A stretch of 64,000 nt of DNA from Petaurus breviceps papuanus (lineage: Eukaryota; Chordata; Mammalia; Diprotodontia; Petauridae), in contig JAMXIF010000032.1 of the NCBI GenBank assembly GCA_028583685.1, positions 9,909,797 to 9,973,796 of the forward strand. Reading direction: 5' to 3'. A program made the position numbers and the translations under genes. A model generated the notes under the pieces. That model made no database searches and was not told the origin of the DNA. It saw nothing but the letters and a program-made list of their open reading frames with translations. Below are positions 1 through 10,041 of this stretch, piece after piece. Numbering within the stretch: the stretch's first letter is position 1; each line of letters starts with the position of its first letter.

Positions 1-139
1 TGCCCTATACTAATCCAGCTTGTACACTGAGTACCTTTCTAATCCCTTGTGGGAAGAACTAGACATGAGACAAATCTAAGCTCTGAGTGACTTTTCCCTG
101 AGCCTCTGTGGTAGTATCACAAAAAGTCCAAGATTGGTG

Positions 140-345
140 ATTTTTCCCTTTTGTTCTGATTCTTCTTGTGGGAATATACTTAACATGATTGTACATGTAT
201 ACCCTATGTCATATTGCTTGCCATCTTGAGGAGGGGGGAGGGAGGGAAGGAGAAAAAAATTTGGAACTCAAAATCTTATAAAAACAAATGCTGAAAACTT
301 AAAAAAAAATCAATTAAAAAACAACAATAATAAAGAATAATAGAT
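140..345 (+). repeat. L1 LINE, 3'-UTR end
   Basis: This is the last ~200 bases of a marsupial-type L1: pyrimidine-rich block, TATACCCTATGTCATATTGC-like segment, a GGGAGGGAGGGAAGG purine run, AACTCAAAATCTTATAAAAA, then an A-rich tail. The same order recurs at 4860-5128. Heavily 5'-truncated. Confidence 0.8.
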
Positions 346-379
346 TGTGAGAAAGGGCCTGATTACCTTTTATTTAGAC

Positions 380-1505
380 TCTAGGCTATAAACTACATTT
401 TTGTAGTCATTGTATAAATGGTTCTCCTGGCCATGCTCACTTCACCCTAGATTAATTCATATGTCTTCCCAGGTTTCTCTGAATCTATCAAATTGGTCAT
501 TTTTCAGGGTACACTAACATTCCATTCCATTCATATACCATGCTTTGTTTAGCCATTCCCCCAACTAACGGGCACTAACTTAGTTTCCAGTTATTTGCTA
601 CAGCAACAACAACAAAAAGTATTACTGTAAGATTTTTTTGTACATTTGAGCTTTCTCTATCCTTACCTCTTTGAAGCATATGCCTATTATTGGTCCAAAG
701 GGTGCCCACAATCTAATGACTTTTGGAGTATATTTCCAAGTTTCTTTAGAGAATACTTGACCCAATTCACATTATTGGTACACTAGTGTCCTTGTCCTTA
801 CACAAACCTCCCAACAACCTCCCTTTTCTTTATGTATCAACTTTGTCAACCCAAGGGAGCTGAAGTGGAACTTCAGTTATTTTAATTTGCATTTGGAACA
901 TTTTTCCACATGGTTATTGACAGCTTGCATTTCTTTTCTTTCTTTTTTTTTTTTGATAACTGCCTCTTCATATCCTTTGACCATTTACCTTTTAGGGAGT
1001 GGCTCTTTTTCTTATATATTTATATAACTTGGCTATCAGACCTTTATTACAGGAATTTGCTGCCCAGTTAAATTTATCTTCTAATTCTAATTGCACTAAT
1101 TTGTTTGCTATAAAAGTTTTCACCTGATCATATATTAAGAACCGGGAGAGATGGATGTTGGAGGCCATCCAGTCCACCCCCCCTCCCATTTTACAGATGA
1201 GGAAACTGAGGCCAAGAGAGTTTAAGTAAGGTGCCCAAGGTCACAAGGGTAGTGAGAGATCAGATGCAGCATTTAAACCCAGACCCTATGACTTCAGTGC
1301 CCTTCAATTTTATGCAATTAAAACTGTCCATTTTATTTTTATTATTATCTATAGTCTTTGTTTGGTCAAGAGCTCACCCCCCCCAACCTAATAGTTCCTT
1401 TCTCTTTTAATTTTTTTCTGATACGACCTTTTATATTTAGGTCATGTATATATTTGGAGCTTATTGTATTACATGGTATGAGGTACTGATCTAAATCTAA
1501 TTACT
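380..1505 (-). repeat. L1 LINE 3' region, antisense, interrupted by a MIR
   Basis: Read on the minus strand this is old L1 3' sequence, recognised by CCCAGGTTTCTCTGAA, CATTCCCCCAACTAACGGGC and CATATCCTTTGACCATTTA, which recur in order in marsupial L1 copies. A MIR at 1142-1304 splits it. It lies tail-to-tail with the L1 end at 140-345, so two independent insertions are implied. No reading frame survives. Confidence 0.7.
1142..1304 (-). repeat. MIR-type SINE, antisense
   Basis: The segment CATTTTACAGATGAGGAAAC followed by TGAGGCCAAGAGAG and CCAAGGTCACAAGG is the reverse complement of the MIR core. It sits inside the L1 at 380-1505, so it is the later insertion or was retained by it. Confidence 0.7.
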
Positions 1506-1564
1506 GCCCTCCTTCAAAGTGATGACTAAAGAAATGTAATTCTATCCTTATCAGGAAGAAGTAT

Positions 1565-1718
1565 CTTAGCATGATGGAAGAGAAATGAATTTGGAGGCAG
1601 TGTACATGGGTTTGAGTCTTGGCACTGCCACTTACTACTTTTGTGACCTTGGGCAAGCCACTAAAAAATCTCTGGACCTCAGTTTCTTCATCTGTAAAAT
1701 AAGGGGATTGGAATACAA
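1565..1718 (+). repeat. MIR-type SINE
   Basis: The sense MIR core is readable: CACTTACTACTTTTGTGACC, TTGGGCAAGCCACT, CCTCAGTTTCTTCATCTGTA. Only the tRNA-like part and core remain. Confidence 0.75.
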
Positions 1719-1916
1719 ATGGAAGCATCAACCAAGAAAGCCCTAACTGAACACTGTACAATTACAATCATCAAGCTTGTCCCAAAAGAGAAGATGAGAA
1801 AATATACCGCCCTCACGTCTTTGCAGAGGTAGGGGACTATGGGGATGGAATGTTATATATACTTTCAGACTTGGTTGGTATGTGAGCTAGTTTACTGAAC
1901 TGCCTTTTTTTCTCTT

Positions 1917-1961
1917 TAGATAGATAAATGGATGGATGGATGGATGGATGGATAGATAGAA
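1917..1961 (+). repeat. (GGAT/GATA)n microsatellite
   Basis: Short run of GGAT and GATA units lying at the break in the L1 3' UTR. Confidence 0.9.
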
Positions 1962-1964
1962 AAA

Positions 1965-2215
1965 AAAATACATAACAGAGGACTTAGTATTTACCAGGCA
2001 CTGTGCTAGGCACTGGGGTACTGGGGATAATAATCCAAGAAAACCAAACAAACAAGATGGTCCCTCCTCTCAGTTAAGCTTAAGTTCTAATAGGGAAAGA
2101 GAAAATATAAAGAGTAGCCCGGAAATGGTGGCAGGGAGAGTCAGGGAACACTACCAGAGGGGGCAAAGAGGTGGAGCAGTCCAGAGAATGAGCTGAGTTG
2201 GGAGGGAAGGGCATG
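1965..2215 (+). repeat. Unclassified long old repeat, 5' part
   Basis: Begins TATTTACCAGGCACTGTGCT, AGGCACTGGGGTACTGGGGA, then a segment like GGTCCCTCCTCTCAGTTAAG. The same order is seen at 8112, 21955, 24945, 27058, 29990 and 42660. I cannot assign it to a named family. Confidence 0.5.
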
Positions 2216-2340
2216 ACCTCAAGAAATGATGATCTCTTTATTGTTTGTTACAAGGGATGGCTCACTGATCAGGGAAGCTGGGAGGGATGATATTCCGAAA
2301 GGAAGGCGATAGAAAACAAAAAGCTGTAAATCCGCACTTT

Positions 2341-2488
2341 ATTTATTTTAAAGCAATTGGGGTTAAGTAACTTACTCAAGGTTACACGGCCAGGTGTTTC
2401 TGGGTGGGTGCTAAGTGTCTGAGCCCGGATTCAATCCCCAGGTCATCCCAACACTGGAGCCGGTGCTCTTACTCGCTGGCCGCCCCTG
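2341..2488 (-). repeat. SINE family B, antisense, with target duplication
   Basis: On the minus strand the copy runs GGGGCGGCCAGCGAGTAAGA, B-box region, CACTTAGCACCCACC, AGAAACACCTGGCCGTGTAA, then an A/T tail. It is flanked by AAATCCGCACTTT (2328-2340) and AAATCAGCACTTT (2489-2501), one mismatch in 13. Confidence 0.9.
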
Positions 2489-2582
2489 AAATCAGCACTT
2501 TTTAAATGAAGGACTTAGGCTGGGTAGCCTCTAAGGTTCTTCCCAAGAATCTCCAAATCTATGATCTCTATATCCTCACAGA

Positions 2583-2826
2583 TAGGCAGGTCTGGTGAAT
2601 AGAGCACTAGGCTTGGAGTCAGGAAGACCTGCCCTGAGTTCAAATCCATCCTCAGATATTTACAAGCTGTGTGGGCCCTGAACAAGTCATTTAACCTCAT
2701 TTTGCCTCAGTTTCCTCAACTGTAAGATGGGGACAATAATAGCACCTCACAAGGTTGTTGTGAGGATCAAACGGGATAATATTTATACAATGCCTGCCAC
2801 ATGGGAGATATTAGTAAATGCTTGTT
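2583..2826 (+). repeat. CORE-SINE with MIR-type tail
   Basis: tRNA-like head (GAATAGAGCACTAGGCTTGG, GAGTTCAAATCC), MIR core (GCCTCAGTTTCCTCAACTGT), then GTTGTTGTGAGGATCAAA and an L2-like end. Nearly complete, about 240 bases. Confidence 0.75.
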
Positions 2827-2849
2827 TTTGCCTCCCACTCTCCACTCCA

Positions 2850-3180
2850 GTCCATCCTTCATTCTCCTGAAGCTAAGGTCCAACATGCCATCTCTCCACT
2901 CAGTAAACTACAATAGCTCCCTATTGCTTCCAGGATCAAATACAAAATACTCTGTTTGGCATTCAAAGCCCTTCACAACCTAGCCCCCTCCGACCTTTCC
3001 GGTCTCCTTAGACCGTATTCCCTATCATGTACTCTTTGACCTGGTGACACTAGCCTTGCTGTCCCATGAACAAGACGCTCCACTCTCAGCCAGGCATTTT
3101 ATCTGATTGTACCCCATGCCTTTCTCCCTCCTCAACTCCACATACTGCCTGCCCTGGCTTCCCTTCAAGTAAAGTCCCAT
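2850..3180 (+). repeat. L2 LINE 3' fragment
   Basis: Contains CTCCCTATTGCTTCCAGGAT, GGCATTCAAAGCCCTTCACA and CTAGCCCCCTCCGACC in the order known for the L2 3' untranslated region. It stops before the usual TTAATAAATG end. Confidence 0.6.
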
Positions 3181-3258
3181 CTTCTATGGACAGAGACACA
3201 ATCTCCAGCACAATTGTAGGCATGCCTTTCAAACAGTGCCCTCTTGGCTCAGGTTTGA

Positions 3259-3900
3259 TGTTGGGATAAAATGCGGCACTCACAAGTCATTGAATGTGTA
3301 GCAAAGGAGGAGGTTTATTTTGCCCTAACACAGTGAGGATGTGCATCATGGCTCATCACAGTGATCCTTGACTTCTCTGGATGGCACCCCCCAGATGGAA
3401 ATGGGTTTAGTCAGTAAGTCACCAGGAAATGGCGACCCTCATGGTCTCAGGCACCCATGAAGTCTGAGAGCAGGAGATCACTTGTGGCTCCGACTTTTTA
3501 TACCCCCAGACCAGGAAGCTGCATCAGGGAAGCTGGGGTCAATCAAACTGAGCAGGGGAGATCAAGCTATGTCAGAAAGTCAGGGAAGCCCCATCAAGAA
3601 ACCATGAGTCCTCTTACCAGCACAGAGATGATGTGCCAGCAGAGTCTAAGATCTCGGTAGGGATGCCCAAAGATCAGAGACATGATGCCCAGCAGAGAGC
3701 TGCAGAATAAATCCCAAGAGAGCAATAACCAAATGACAGTGGGGACGCGAGTTTCTGTTCCGTGTGTGCGTGTGCCCTACGTGTCTTACTTATGTGACTA
3801 CCCCCACAAACACGTTCTCTATGCATGTCCACTTTTCCTTTCGATTAGAGTATGTCTGTTTGTGAAAGAGTGAAGGGAGAAAAAGCTTATTGCTACTTTT
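3259..3900 (-). mobile_element. Endogenous retrovirus-type LTR (solo), minus strand
   Basis: Read on the minus strand the segment has a TATA box (TATAAAAAG, 3494-3502), a polyadenylation signal about 180 bases on (AATAAA, 3314-3319) and a terminal ...CCCAACA end near 3259. This order fits U3-R-U5 of a retroviral LTR, probably class I-like. I see no internal region beside it, so it looks like a solo LTR. The right (U3) edge is uncertain, between about 3660 and 3900. Confidence 0.5.
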
Positions 3901-4485
3901 CTTACTATGTTATTTCATTTAATGCCTTTACTTTGAATTAATTATGCTATCTCACTGACTAGTAACAGTAGCTGCATCAATGGGGGCTTGTTAACTATGA
4001 TTTTGAGTGGATACAGGCCCCCAGAGTACCTTGAACCTGCAGATGTTTTTTCTAGGAGTTCACATGTTAGAATGGGTACCCCAGATACAACCCTCATAAA
4101 AGCAAAAGTCAGAATGCAAAAAAAATTACCATATTATTTTAGGTTTCCCACTTGTTTGGATTCCAAATAATCAGTAAAGAGACATAACCCATCCTTCATC
4201 TCCTTCCTACCATTCACAGCCTCTACCTTATACATCCCTGATGGCCTAGAGAAATGAGGAAACTCAAGAGTTCTTTGTGGCACACTTAAGTCCTTCTTTC
4301 CATCAGCAGAGAAACCATGGTCAATTCTGATGGAAGCTATCTTGCTATTTCACTCCACTGCCATACCCACTTCTTTATAATTTCCATGACTACATTTCTG
4401 TATTGAGATATATATCCATTTCTTATGTGCCCTGCCAATTGCATTCAAGGAAGAATCACAAAGCCCTTTTTAAAAAAGAGTCTGG
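3901..4485. other. No recognised feature
   Basis: AT-rich sequence with no repeat, exon or RNA signature that I recognise. Short open frames here have no family features. Confidence 0.4.
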
Positions 4486-4645
4486 GGGTGCCTAGGTGGC
4501 ATAATGAATAGAGCACCAGCCCTGGAGTCAGGAGGACCTGAGTTCAAATCTGTCCTCAGACACTTAACACAAAAAACTAGCCATGTGACTTTGGGAAAGT
4601 CACTTAACCCCAATTGCCCTGCCCTCCCTTCTCCACAAAAAAAGG
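4486..4645 (+). repeat. SINE family A (WSINE1-like)
   Basis: GGTGCCTAGGTGGCATAATG head, GGAGTCAGGAGGACCTGAGT, B box GTTCAAATC, CACTTAACCCCAATTGCCCT and a C/A-rich tail. About 160 bases. Confidence 0.9.
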
Positions 4646-4649
4646 TCTA

Positions 4650-5128
4650 AAGGAACATTTCAAAAAAAACCTGGAAAGACTTACATGAACTAATGCTGGA
4701 ATGAAGTAAACAGAACCAGGAGAACATTGTACACAATAAAAGCAACATTGTACAATGATCAACTATGATTGACTTACCTTTTCTCACCAATAAAACGGTC
4801 CAAGACAATTCCAAAAGACTCATGATGGAAAATGCCATTCACATCCAGAGAAAGAACTATGGAGTCTGAATGTAGATCAAAGCATTCTATTTTCTCTTTT
4901 TCTTCCTCATGGGTTTTCTCTTTTGTTCTGTTTCTTCTTGCACAACACAACTAACGTGGAGATATGTTCAATGTGATTGCACACGTATAACCTATATTAG
5001 ATTGCTTGCTGTCTTGGGGAGGGGGAGGGAAGGAAGGGAGAAAAATTAGGAACTCAAACTCTTATGAAAATGAATATTGAAAATGATTCTTACATGTAGT
5101 TGGAAAAAAGCCAAAATACTATTTAACT
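4650..5128 (+). repeat. L1 LINE 3'-UTR with A-rich tail
   Basis: Contains AACCTGGAAAGACTTACATG, CAGAACCAGGAGAACATTGT, AGACTCATGATGGAAAATGC, AGAAAGAACTATGGAGTCTG and the GGGGAGGGGGAGGGAAGG purine run, ending in an A-rich tail. These lie in the order seen in marsupial L1 3' ends. The tail served as the landing site for the HSP90AB1 retrocopy that follows. Confidence 0.85.
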
Positions 5129-5145
5129 AAAAGAAAAAGGGGGCT

Positions 5146-7489
5146 GAAAGCTTCTCTTGTGCCAAGCTCCTGAAGGTTCTTAGTCTTTGGAGTTGTTGGA
5201 CTCAGCACTTCCCTAAACCAGCCTTATTAGCTACAACCACTCAAGATGCCTGAGGAAGTGCGCCTTGAAGAGGAGGAGGTGAAGACCTTTGCCTTCTATG
5301 CAGAGATCGCCCAGCTTATGTTCTTGATTGTCAACACCTTTTATTCCTTCAAGAGATGATGCTCTGGACAAGATTTGCTATGAGAGTCTGACAGATCCTT
5401 CCAAAGTGGACAGCAGGAAAGAGCTGAAGATTAACATCATCCCCAACACTTCAGGAGCATACCTTTACTTTGGTGGATAGCAAAAGCTGATCTGATCAAT
5501 AACTTGGAGACCATTGCCAAGTCTGGCACCAAGGCTTTCTTATAGCAGCTTTTCAGACTTGAGCAGACATCTATCTCCATGACTGGTCATTTTGGTGTGG
5601 GTTTCTGTTTTGCTTACCTGGTAGCACAGAAGGTCGTTGTAATCACCAAGAACAATGAGGATGAACAGTATTCCTGGGAGTCTTCTGCCAGTAGCTCCTT
5701 CACAGTCTGTGCTAATCATGGTGAGCCTATCAGCTTGGATACCAAGGTGATCTTACATCTGGAAGACAGATGGGTCAAGGAGGTTGTAAACAAGCATTCA
5801 CAGTTCATTAGCTGCCCCATCACATTTATTTGTAAAAAGAACAAGAGAAGGAAATCAGTGATGATGAGACAGAGGAAGACAAAGAGAAAGAAGAGTCAGT
5901 TAAAGATGAAGAGAAACCCAAAATTGAAGATGTAGGATCCGATGAAGATGACGAAGGCAAGGACAAGAAGAAGAAAATGAAGAATCAAGGAGAAATATAT
6001 TGAACAGGAAGAGCTGAACAAGACCAGGTCTGTCTGGACATGTAACCCTGATGATTTATATCATCATATCATATACGCCAAGAGGAGTAAGGTGAGTTTA
6101 TGGTCTCACCAATGGTTGGGAAGATCATTTCACAGTAAAGTACTTCTCTGTGGAAGGTCAGCTGGAATTCAGAGCTCTTTTCTTCATCCCCTACCAGGTT
6201 CCCTTTGACCTGTGGAAACTAAAAAGAATAATAACATTAAGCTGTTTGTTTGGCATGTACTTATCATGGACAGTTGTGACAAGCTTATCCCTAAGTGTCT
6301 TAATTTTATCCAAAGTGTGATGAATTCTGAGGATCTGCCCCTCAAAATTTCAAGAGACCTGTTGCAGCAGAATAAGATCCTGAATCATCCATAAGAATAT
6401 TGTCAAGAAGTGTCTACAGCTCTTTTATGAACTGGCAGAAGACAAAGAGAATTACAAAAAAGTTGTGTGAGGCTTTGAAATACCTCAAGATTGGAATCCA
6501 TGAGGATTCAACCAACAAGCAATGTTTATCTGAACTGCTACCTTATCACACATTTCAGTCAGGAGATGAGAGGACTTCCTTGTCTGAATATGTGTCCAGA
6601 ATGAAGGAAACACAGATATAGCTGTACTAAATCACTGGTGAGAGCAAAGAATGGGGGCCAACTCTGCTTTTGTGAAGCAGGTACGGAAACGTTGCAGTAA
6701 ACATGATGGAGACCATTGATGACTACTGTGTGCAGCAGCTAAAGGAATTCAACGGGAAGACCCTTGTCTGTGTTACTAAGGAAGGGTTAGAACTTTAGAG
6801 GATGAAGAAGAAAAGAAAAAAATGGAGGAGAGAAGGCAAAACGTGAAAACGTGTGCAAATCAAATGAAGGAAATTCTGAGTAAGAAGGTTGAGAAAATGA
6901 CAAGGTCATAACCTCCAGTTATGGAACACATCATGAAGACACAGGCTTTGAGACAACATGATGGCCAATGAGTACCTGTAGAGGAATCCAGATCGCCCCA
7001 TCGTGGAGGCTCTCAGGCAGAAGGCTGAGGGTGACGTGAATGACAAGAGACCTGCTGGTACTGCTTTTTGAGGCAGCTCTGCTTTCTTTGGGTTTCTCTC
7101 TTAAAGAACCCCAGACTCACTCAAATCGAATCTATCACATGATTAAACTAGGTCTTGGTACTGATGAAGTTGAGGTAACAGCAGGAGAACCCAGTGTCGT
7201 TGTTCCTGAGGAGATCCCCCCTCTAGAAGGAGATGAAGATGCATACCACATGGGGGAGGGGGTTTAGACTGCATCAGACCTTACTCTCTCCTGTGTTTCC
7301 CACAGTTTCCTACCTGACTTCATCTGCCAGTGTCTAGAGGTTTGTTTTTGTTTTCTTCAGAGCTTACAGGGTTCCTGTTCCCCCTCCCCTGGTCTGGGGA
7401 GTAGGATAATGTGTACCGTGGGATGTTTGTTTATTTTGTTCTGAAATAAAAGTATATAGAATAAAAGGAATGCAGTATTTATACAAAAA
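5146..7489 (+). pseudogene. HSP90AB1: HSP90AB1 processed pseudogene (retrocopy)
   Basis: The parent encodes the constitutive cytosolic chaperone HSP90-beta. Translation of pieces gives the N-terminus from the ATG at 5246 ([18 protein letters not shown]), the ATPase-domain stretch [32 protein letters not shown], the charged linker rich in K and E (5850-6000), [30 protein letters not shown], and the C-terminus [12 protein letters not shown] before a stop at 7265-7267. The MPEEV start and the PPLEGDEDA end identify the beta rather than the alpha paralogue. All parts are collinear without introns, followed by 3' UTR, AATAAA (near 7445) and an A tail (about 7485-7493). AAAAGAAAAAGGGGGCT at 5129-5145 and 7490-7506 is a perfect 17-bp target duplication, so L1-type retroposition is clear. 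The frame is broken by several stops and frameshifts, an early deletion of about a dozen codons after NTFYS, and loss of the final EEVD motif, so no chaperone can be made. Confidence 0.97.
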
Positions 7490-7510
7490 AAAAGAAAAAG
7501 GGGGCTAAAG

Positions 7511-7691
7511 CAGAGGTTCTTGACTTAGGATTAATGTGTAGATTTCAGGGGATCCATGAACTTGAATGAGAAAAAAAATTTCATTTTTATTTACACTAAC
7601 TGTAGCATTTTTTTTCAGTTATGATTTTTAAAAATCACTATCCTGAGAAGGGGTCCATAGGCTTTACCAGGCAACAGGTTAAGAACACCTG
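7511..7691 (+). mobile_element. hAT non-autonomous DNA transposon
   Basis: Imperfect terminal inverted repeats CAGAGGTTCTTGACTTAGG and TTAAGAACACCTG enclose 181 bases including GAGAAGGGGTCCATAGGC. Flanks GGCTAAAG (7503-7510) and GGCTAGAA (7692-7699) match 6 of 8, as an 8-bp hAT duplication. It touches the right-hand duplication of the HSP90AB1 retrocopy. Same family at 23541, 31021, 36971 and 53566. Confidence 0.85.
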
Positions 7692-8111
7692 GGCTAGAAG
7701 AATATATACTTGATATAATATCTGAGACAAACTGCCAATTAGCTCTCCTCTTCCCTTCCCTGCCCTCTCAGTACCTACCATGTATTCTTCTCTTTCTGTT
7801 TTCTGCACTATCCATGCTGGATTCTCATTGGGGAAATGGCAAAAACCTCCAGTTAGGACTTGTATATAATTTAGAGTGATGAAATTTGGTAAAATTCCAG
7901 GCTGTCTGGGATGACCCTTTCGAATTGGCTTTCCATGAGTCACTGGCGTACTAGCTGTCCCTTAATGGTTTAGATGGTAATGTGCTAGCCGCGAACTCTC
8001 AGACCACTGGCAACCCTCAGGAACCAGGAGAAAGTACTAAGGGTGTGAAAGTTGCAGGGCTGTGCTGGAGATTCACTGGGCACCCTCCATCTCTCATCAC
8101 CAAAGCCACTC

Positions 8112-8275
8112 AGTTCAATACAGCAAACACTTGTTATTTACCTAGTCTTTTCAGGGCACTGAGAAAGATACAGAGATAAAATAAGACAAGGTCTCTTCCC
8201 TCAAGTATACAGGAAGAGGAAAAATACACAAGTGACTATAATGAGAATTATAATATTAGTACAAAGAAGAGGTCA
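8112..8275 (+). repeat. Unclassified long old repeat, 5' fragment
   Basis: CAGCAAACACTTGTTATTTA, CAGGGCACTGAGAAAGATAC and AAGGTCTCTTCCCTCAAG match the order seen at 42660 and 24945. The stretch 7700-8111 before it holds nothing I recognise. Confidence 0.4.
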
Positions 8276-8316
8276 GAATGATCTCTCTGAAAGCAGCCCA
8301 AGACTGCTTTAATTTC

Positions 8317-8477
8317 TTTTTTTTTTTTTGGAAGGGGGAAGGCAGGGTAATTGGGGCTAAGTGACTTGCCCAAGGTCACACGGCTAGTAAGTGTTAAGTG
8401 TCTGAGGCTGGATTTGAACTCAGGTCCTCCTGACTCCAAAGTGAGTGCTCTATTCACTGCACCACCTATCCACCCCA
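8317..8477 (-). repeat. SINE family A, antisense
   Basis: T run, GGGGCTAAGTGACTTGCCCA, AGGTCACACGGCTAGTAAGT, GGATTTGAACTCAGGTCCTC, CACTGCACCACCTA. Imperfect target duplications lie at 8301-8316 and 8478-8493 (AGACTGCTTTAATTTC, AGATTGCATCAATTTC). Confidence 0.9.
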
Positions 8478-8861
8478 GATTGCATCAATTTCTTTGGCTG
8501 CTATGTCACACTGTTATTTCTGCAGGATGGGCAAAGAAGAGGGTGCCCAGATTTTGGGAGACAGTGGGAAGGAGTATTAGATGAGGGGAAGTGTAATGTT
8601 ACCTTGCCTTTATGATACCTCTCAGCAAGAACATGCAACCCCTTTTATTCTGTGCTCATTCAACAAATTTCTGATATGAATGAGCTTTTCCAAATAAACC
8701 CTCCTTCTAAGAAGGGAAGATACTCCAACCAACTGATACCAGTATTCTGATCCTCATATTATTAATACTTCTTATTGTAAATAAATAAATAGCCAAAATG
8801 AAATAGGTAGATGGTAAAAAAAAAAAAAAACCCTGAGTAATATTACCTCAAAAAAATAGTG

Positions 8862-9120
8862 AAGAATATAGATGGTTTGGTGAATGGACCTGGACAGGAC
8901 CTGGAGTCAGGAAGACAGAGTTCAAATCTGGTCTCAGACAATAGCTATGTGTCATAGGCAAGTCAACCTCTGTCTGCCTCGGTATTATTATCCCTATTTG
9001 TAAAGTGGAGATCATAATAGCGTCTACCTCCCAGGGTTATTGTGAAGACCAAATGAGCATACATTTATAAAATGTTTTGCAAACCTTAAAGAACTATGTA
9101 AGTGCTAGCTCTTATTACCA
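8862..9120 (+). repeat. CORE-SINE with MIR-type tail
   Basis: Head GGACCTGGAGTCAGGAAGAC and GAGTTCAAATCTGG, a decayed core, then CCTCCCAGGGTTATTGTGAA, AATGTTTTGCAAACCTTAAA and TAAGTGCTAGCTCTTATTA. Near full length. Confidence 0.75.
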
Positions 9121-9267
9121 ATCTCCCCCCCCAAAAAAAACTGTTTAATTGAGTCTGCAGTAAGCTTGACATAAGGAAAACAAATGAAAAATGGAACAGA
9201 TCTTTTGACTTTCTATAACAAATTACTTCATCATCAATGACAATGGAAGCCACACATTTGAATTAGA

Positions 9268-9425
9268 GAGCAGCATAGTACAGTGGACAGGGTTATAGAA
9301 AAATACAAGATTTAAGTACAAATCCTAGTCATATTACCTATGTGACTTGGGGTAAGTCTACGAAATGAGGGAATTGGGATAAGTGACATCTAAAGCCTCT
9401 TCTAGTTCAAAGTCTGTGATCCTAT
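9268..9425 (+). repeat. MIR-type SINE, decayed
   Basis: CATAGTACAGTGGACAGGG head, TATGTGACTTGGGGTAAGTC core and the CTTCTAGTTCAAAGTCTGTG tail known from MIR-like copies with a regenerated 3' end. Confidence 0.6.
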
Positions 9426-9557
9426 GATTAAAATCTCCAGTGTGCTCTCTAAGGAAGTGGAAATGGTAAGACAATGAGAACTGGAAGAGAAGAACTCACA
9501 GAAAACTAGAAGAGAAACTTGAACCAGACCAAGTACTCATAAAAGAAACCATGACGT

Positions 9558-9716
9558 AGGGGCGGCCAGGTAGCACAGTGAGTAAGAGCACTGGCTCCAG
9601 TGTTGGGATGACCTGGGATCAAATCCTGAGCTTAGCCACTTAGCACCCACCCAGAAACACCTGGCTGTGTAACCTTGAGCAAGTTACTTAACCCTGATTG
9701 CTTTAAAAAAAAAAAA
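9558..9716 (+). repeat. SINE family B, full length, with target duplication
   Basis: GGGGCGGCCAGGTAGCACAG, TGAGTAAGAGCACTGGCTCC, GATCAAATCC B box, CACTTAGCACCCACCCAGAA, ACACCTGGCTGTGTAACC, TTGAGCAAGTTACTTAACCC and an A tail. Flanked by AAAGAAACCATGACGT and AAAGAAACCATGATGT (one mismatch in 16). A good reference copy for the family. Confidence 0.93.
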
Positions 9717-10041
9717 AAAGAAACCATGATGTTCAAAAGCTTTTCTGAGGTTAATTTTTAATGTAGAAAAATATAGATCAGAAAAAAACCATGGACAGTA
9801 TTTTTTATCAAAATTAAGTCACTCAGAGGATGTCAATATACTAGTACTTTCTTATCTCAGAAAAATCCTTATATTTATACATATATTAAGTCATCCTTTA
9901 TTAGAATATGTTGACTTTCAGAGATGATTTTCTGGAGCATACCACATCTTCATAGTCACACATGATTGAAAATCATGCAGAATACAAGATCTCATCTTTA
10001 TATTTGTTAAATTTTTTTAAAGCTTTGATTCTAGCAAATAG

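Larger units (their letters stand above)
1780..2336 (+). repeat. L1 LINE 3'-UTR, split by a later insertion
   Basis: Two collinear pieces (1780-1922 and 2216-2336) carry CTTTGCAGAGGTAGGGGACT, a TTGCTGAACTG-like stretch with a T run, and TTACAAGGGATGGCTC. The same blocks occur in order at 48350-48545. The gap holds a GATA/GGAT microsatellite and an unclassified repeat. Confidence 0.65.

Noticed and set aside
5579-7267. HSP90-like frames as a live chaperone gene
   Set aside because: Intronless, flanked by a target duplication, poly(A)-tailed and broken by many stops and shifts; a retrocopy.
9558-9716. tRNA gene suggested by A- and B-box motifs
   Set aside because: The head belongs to a SINE; no cloverleaf closes and the copy has an A tail and target duplication.
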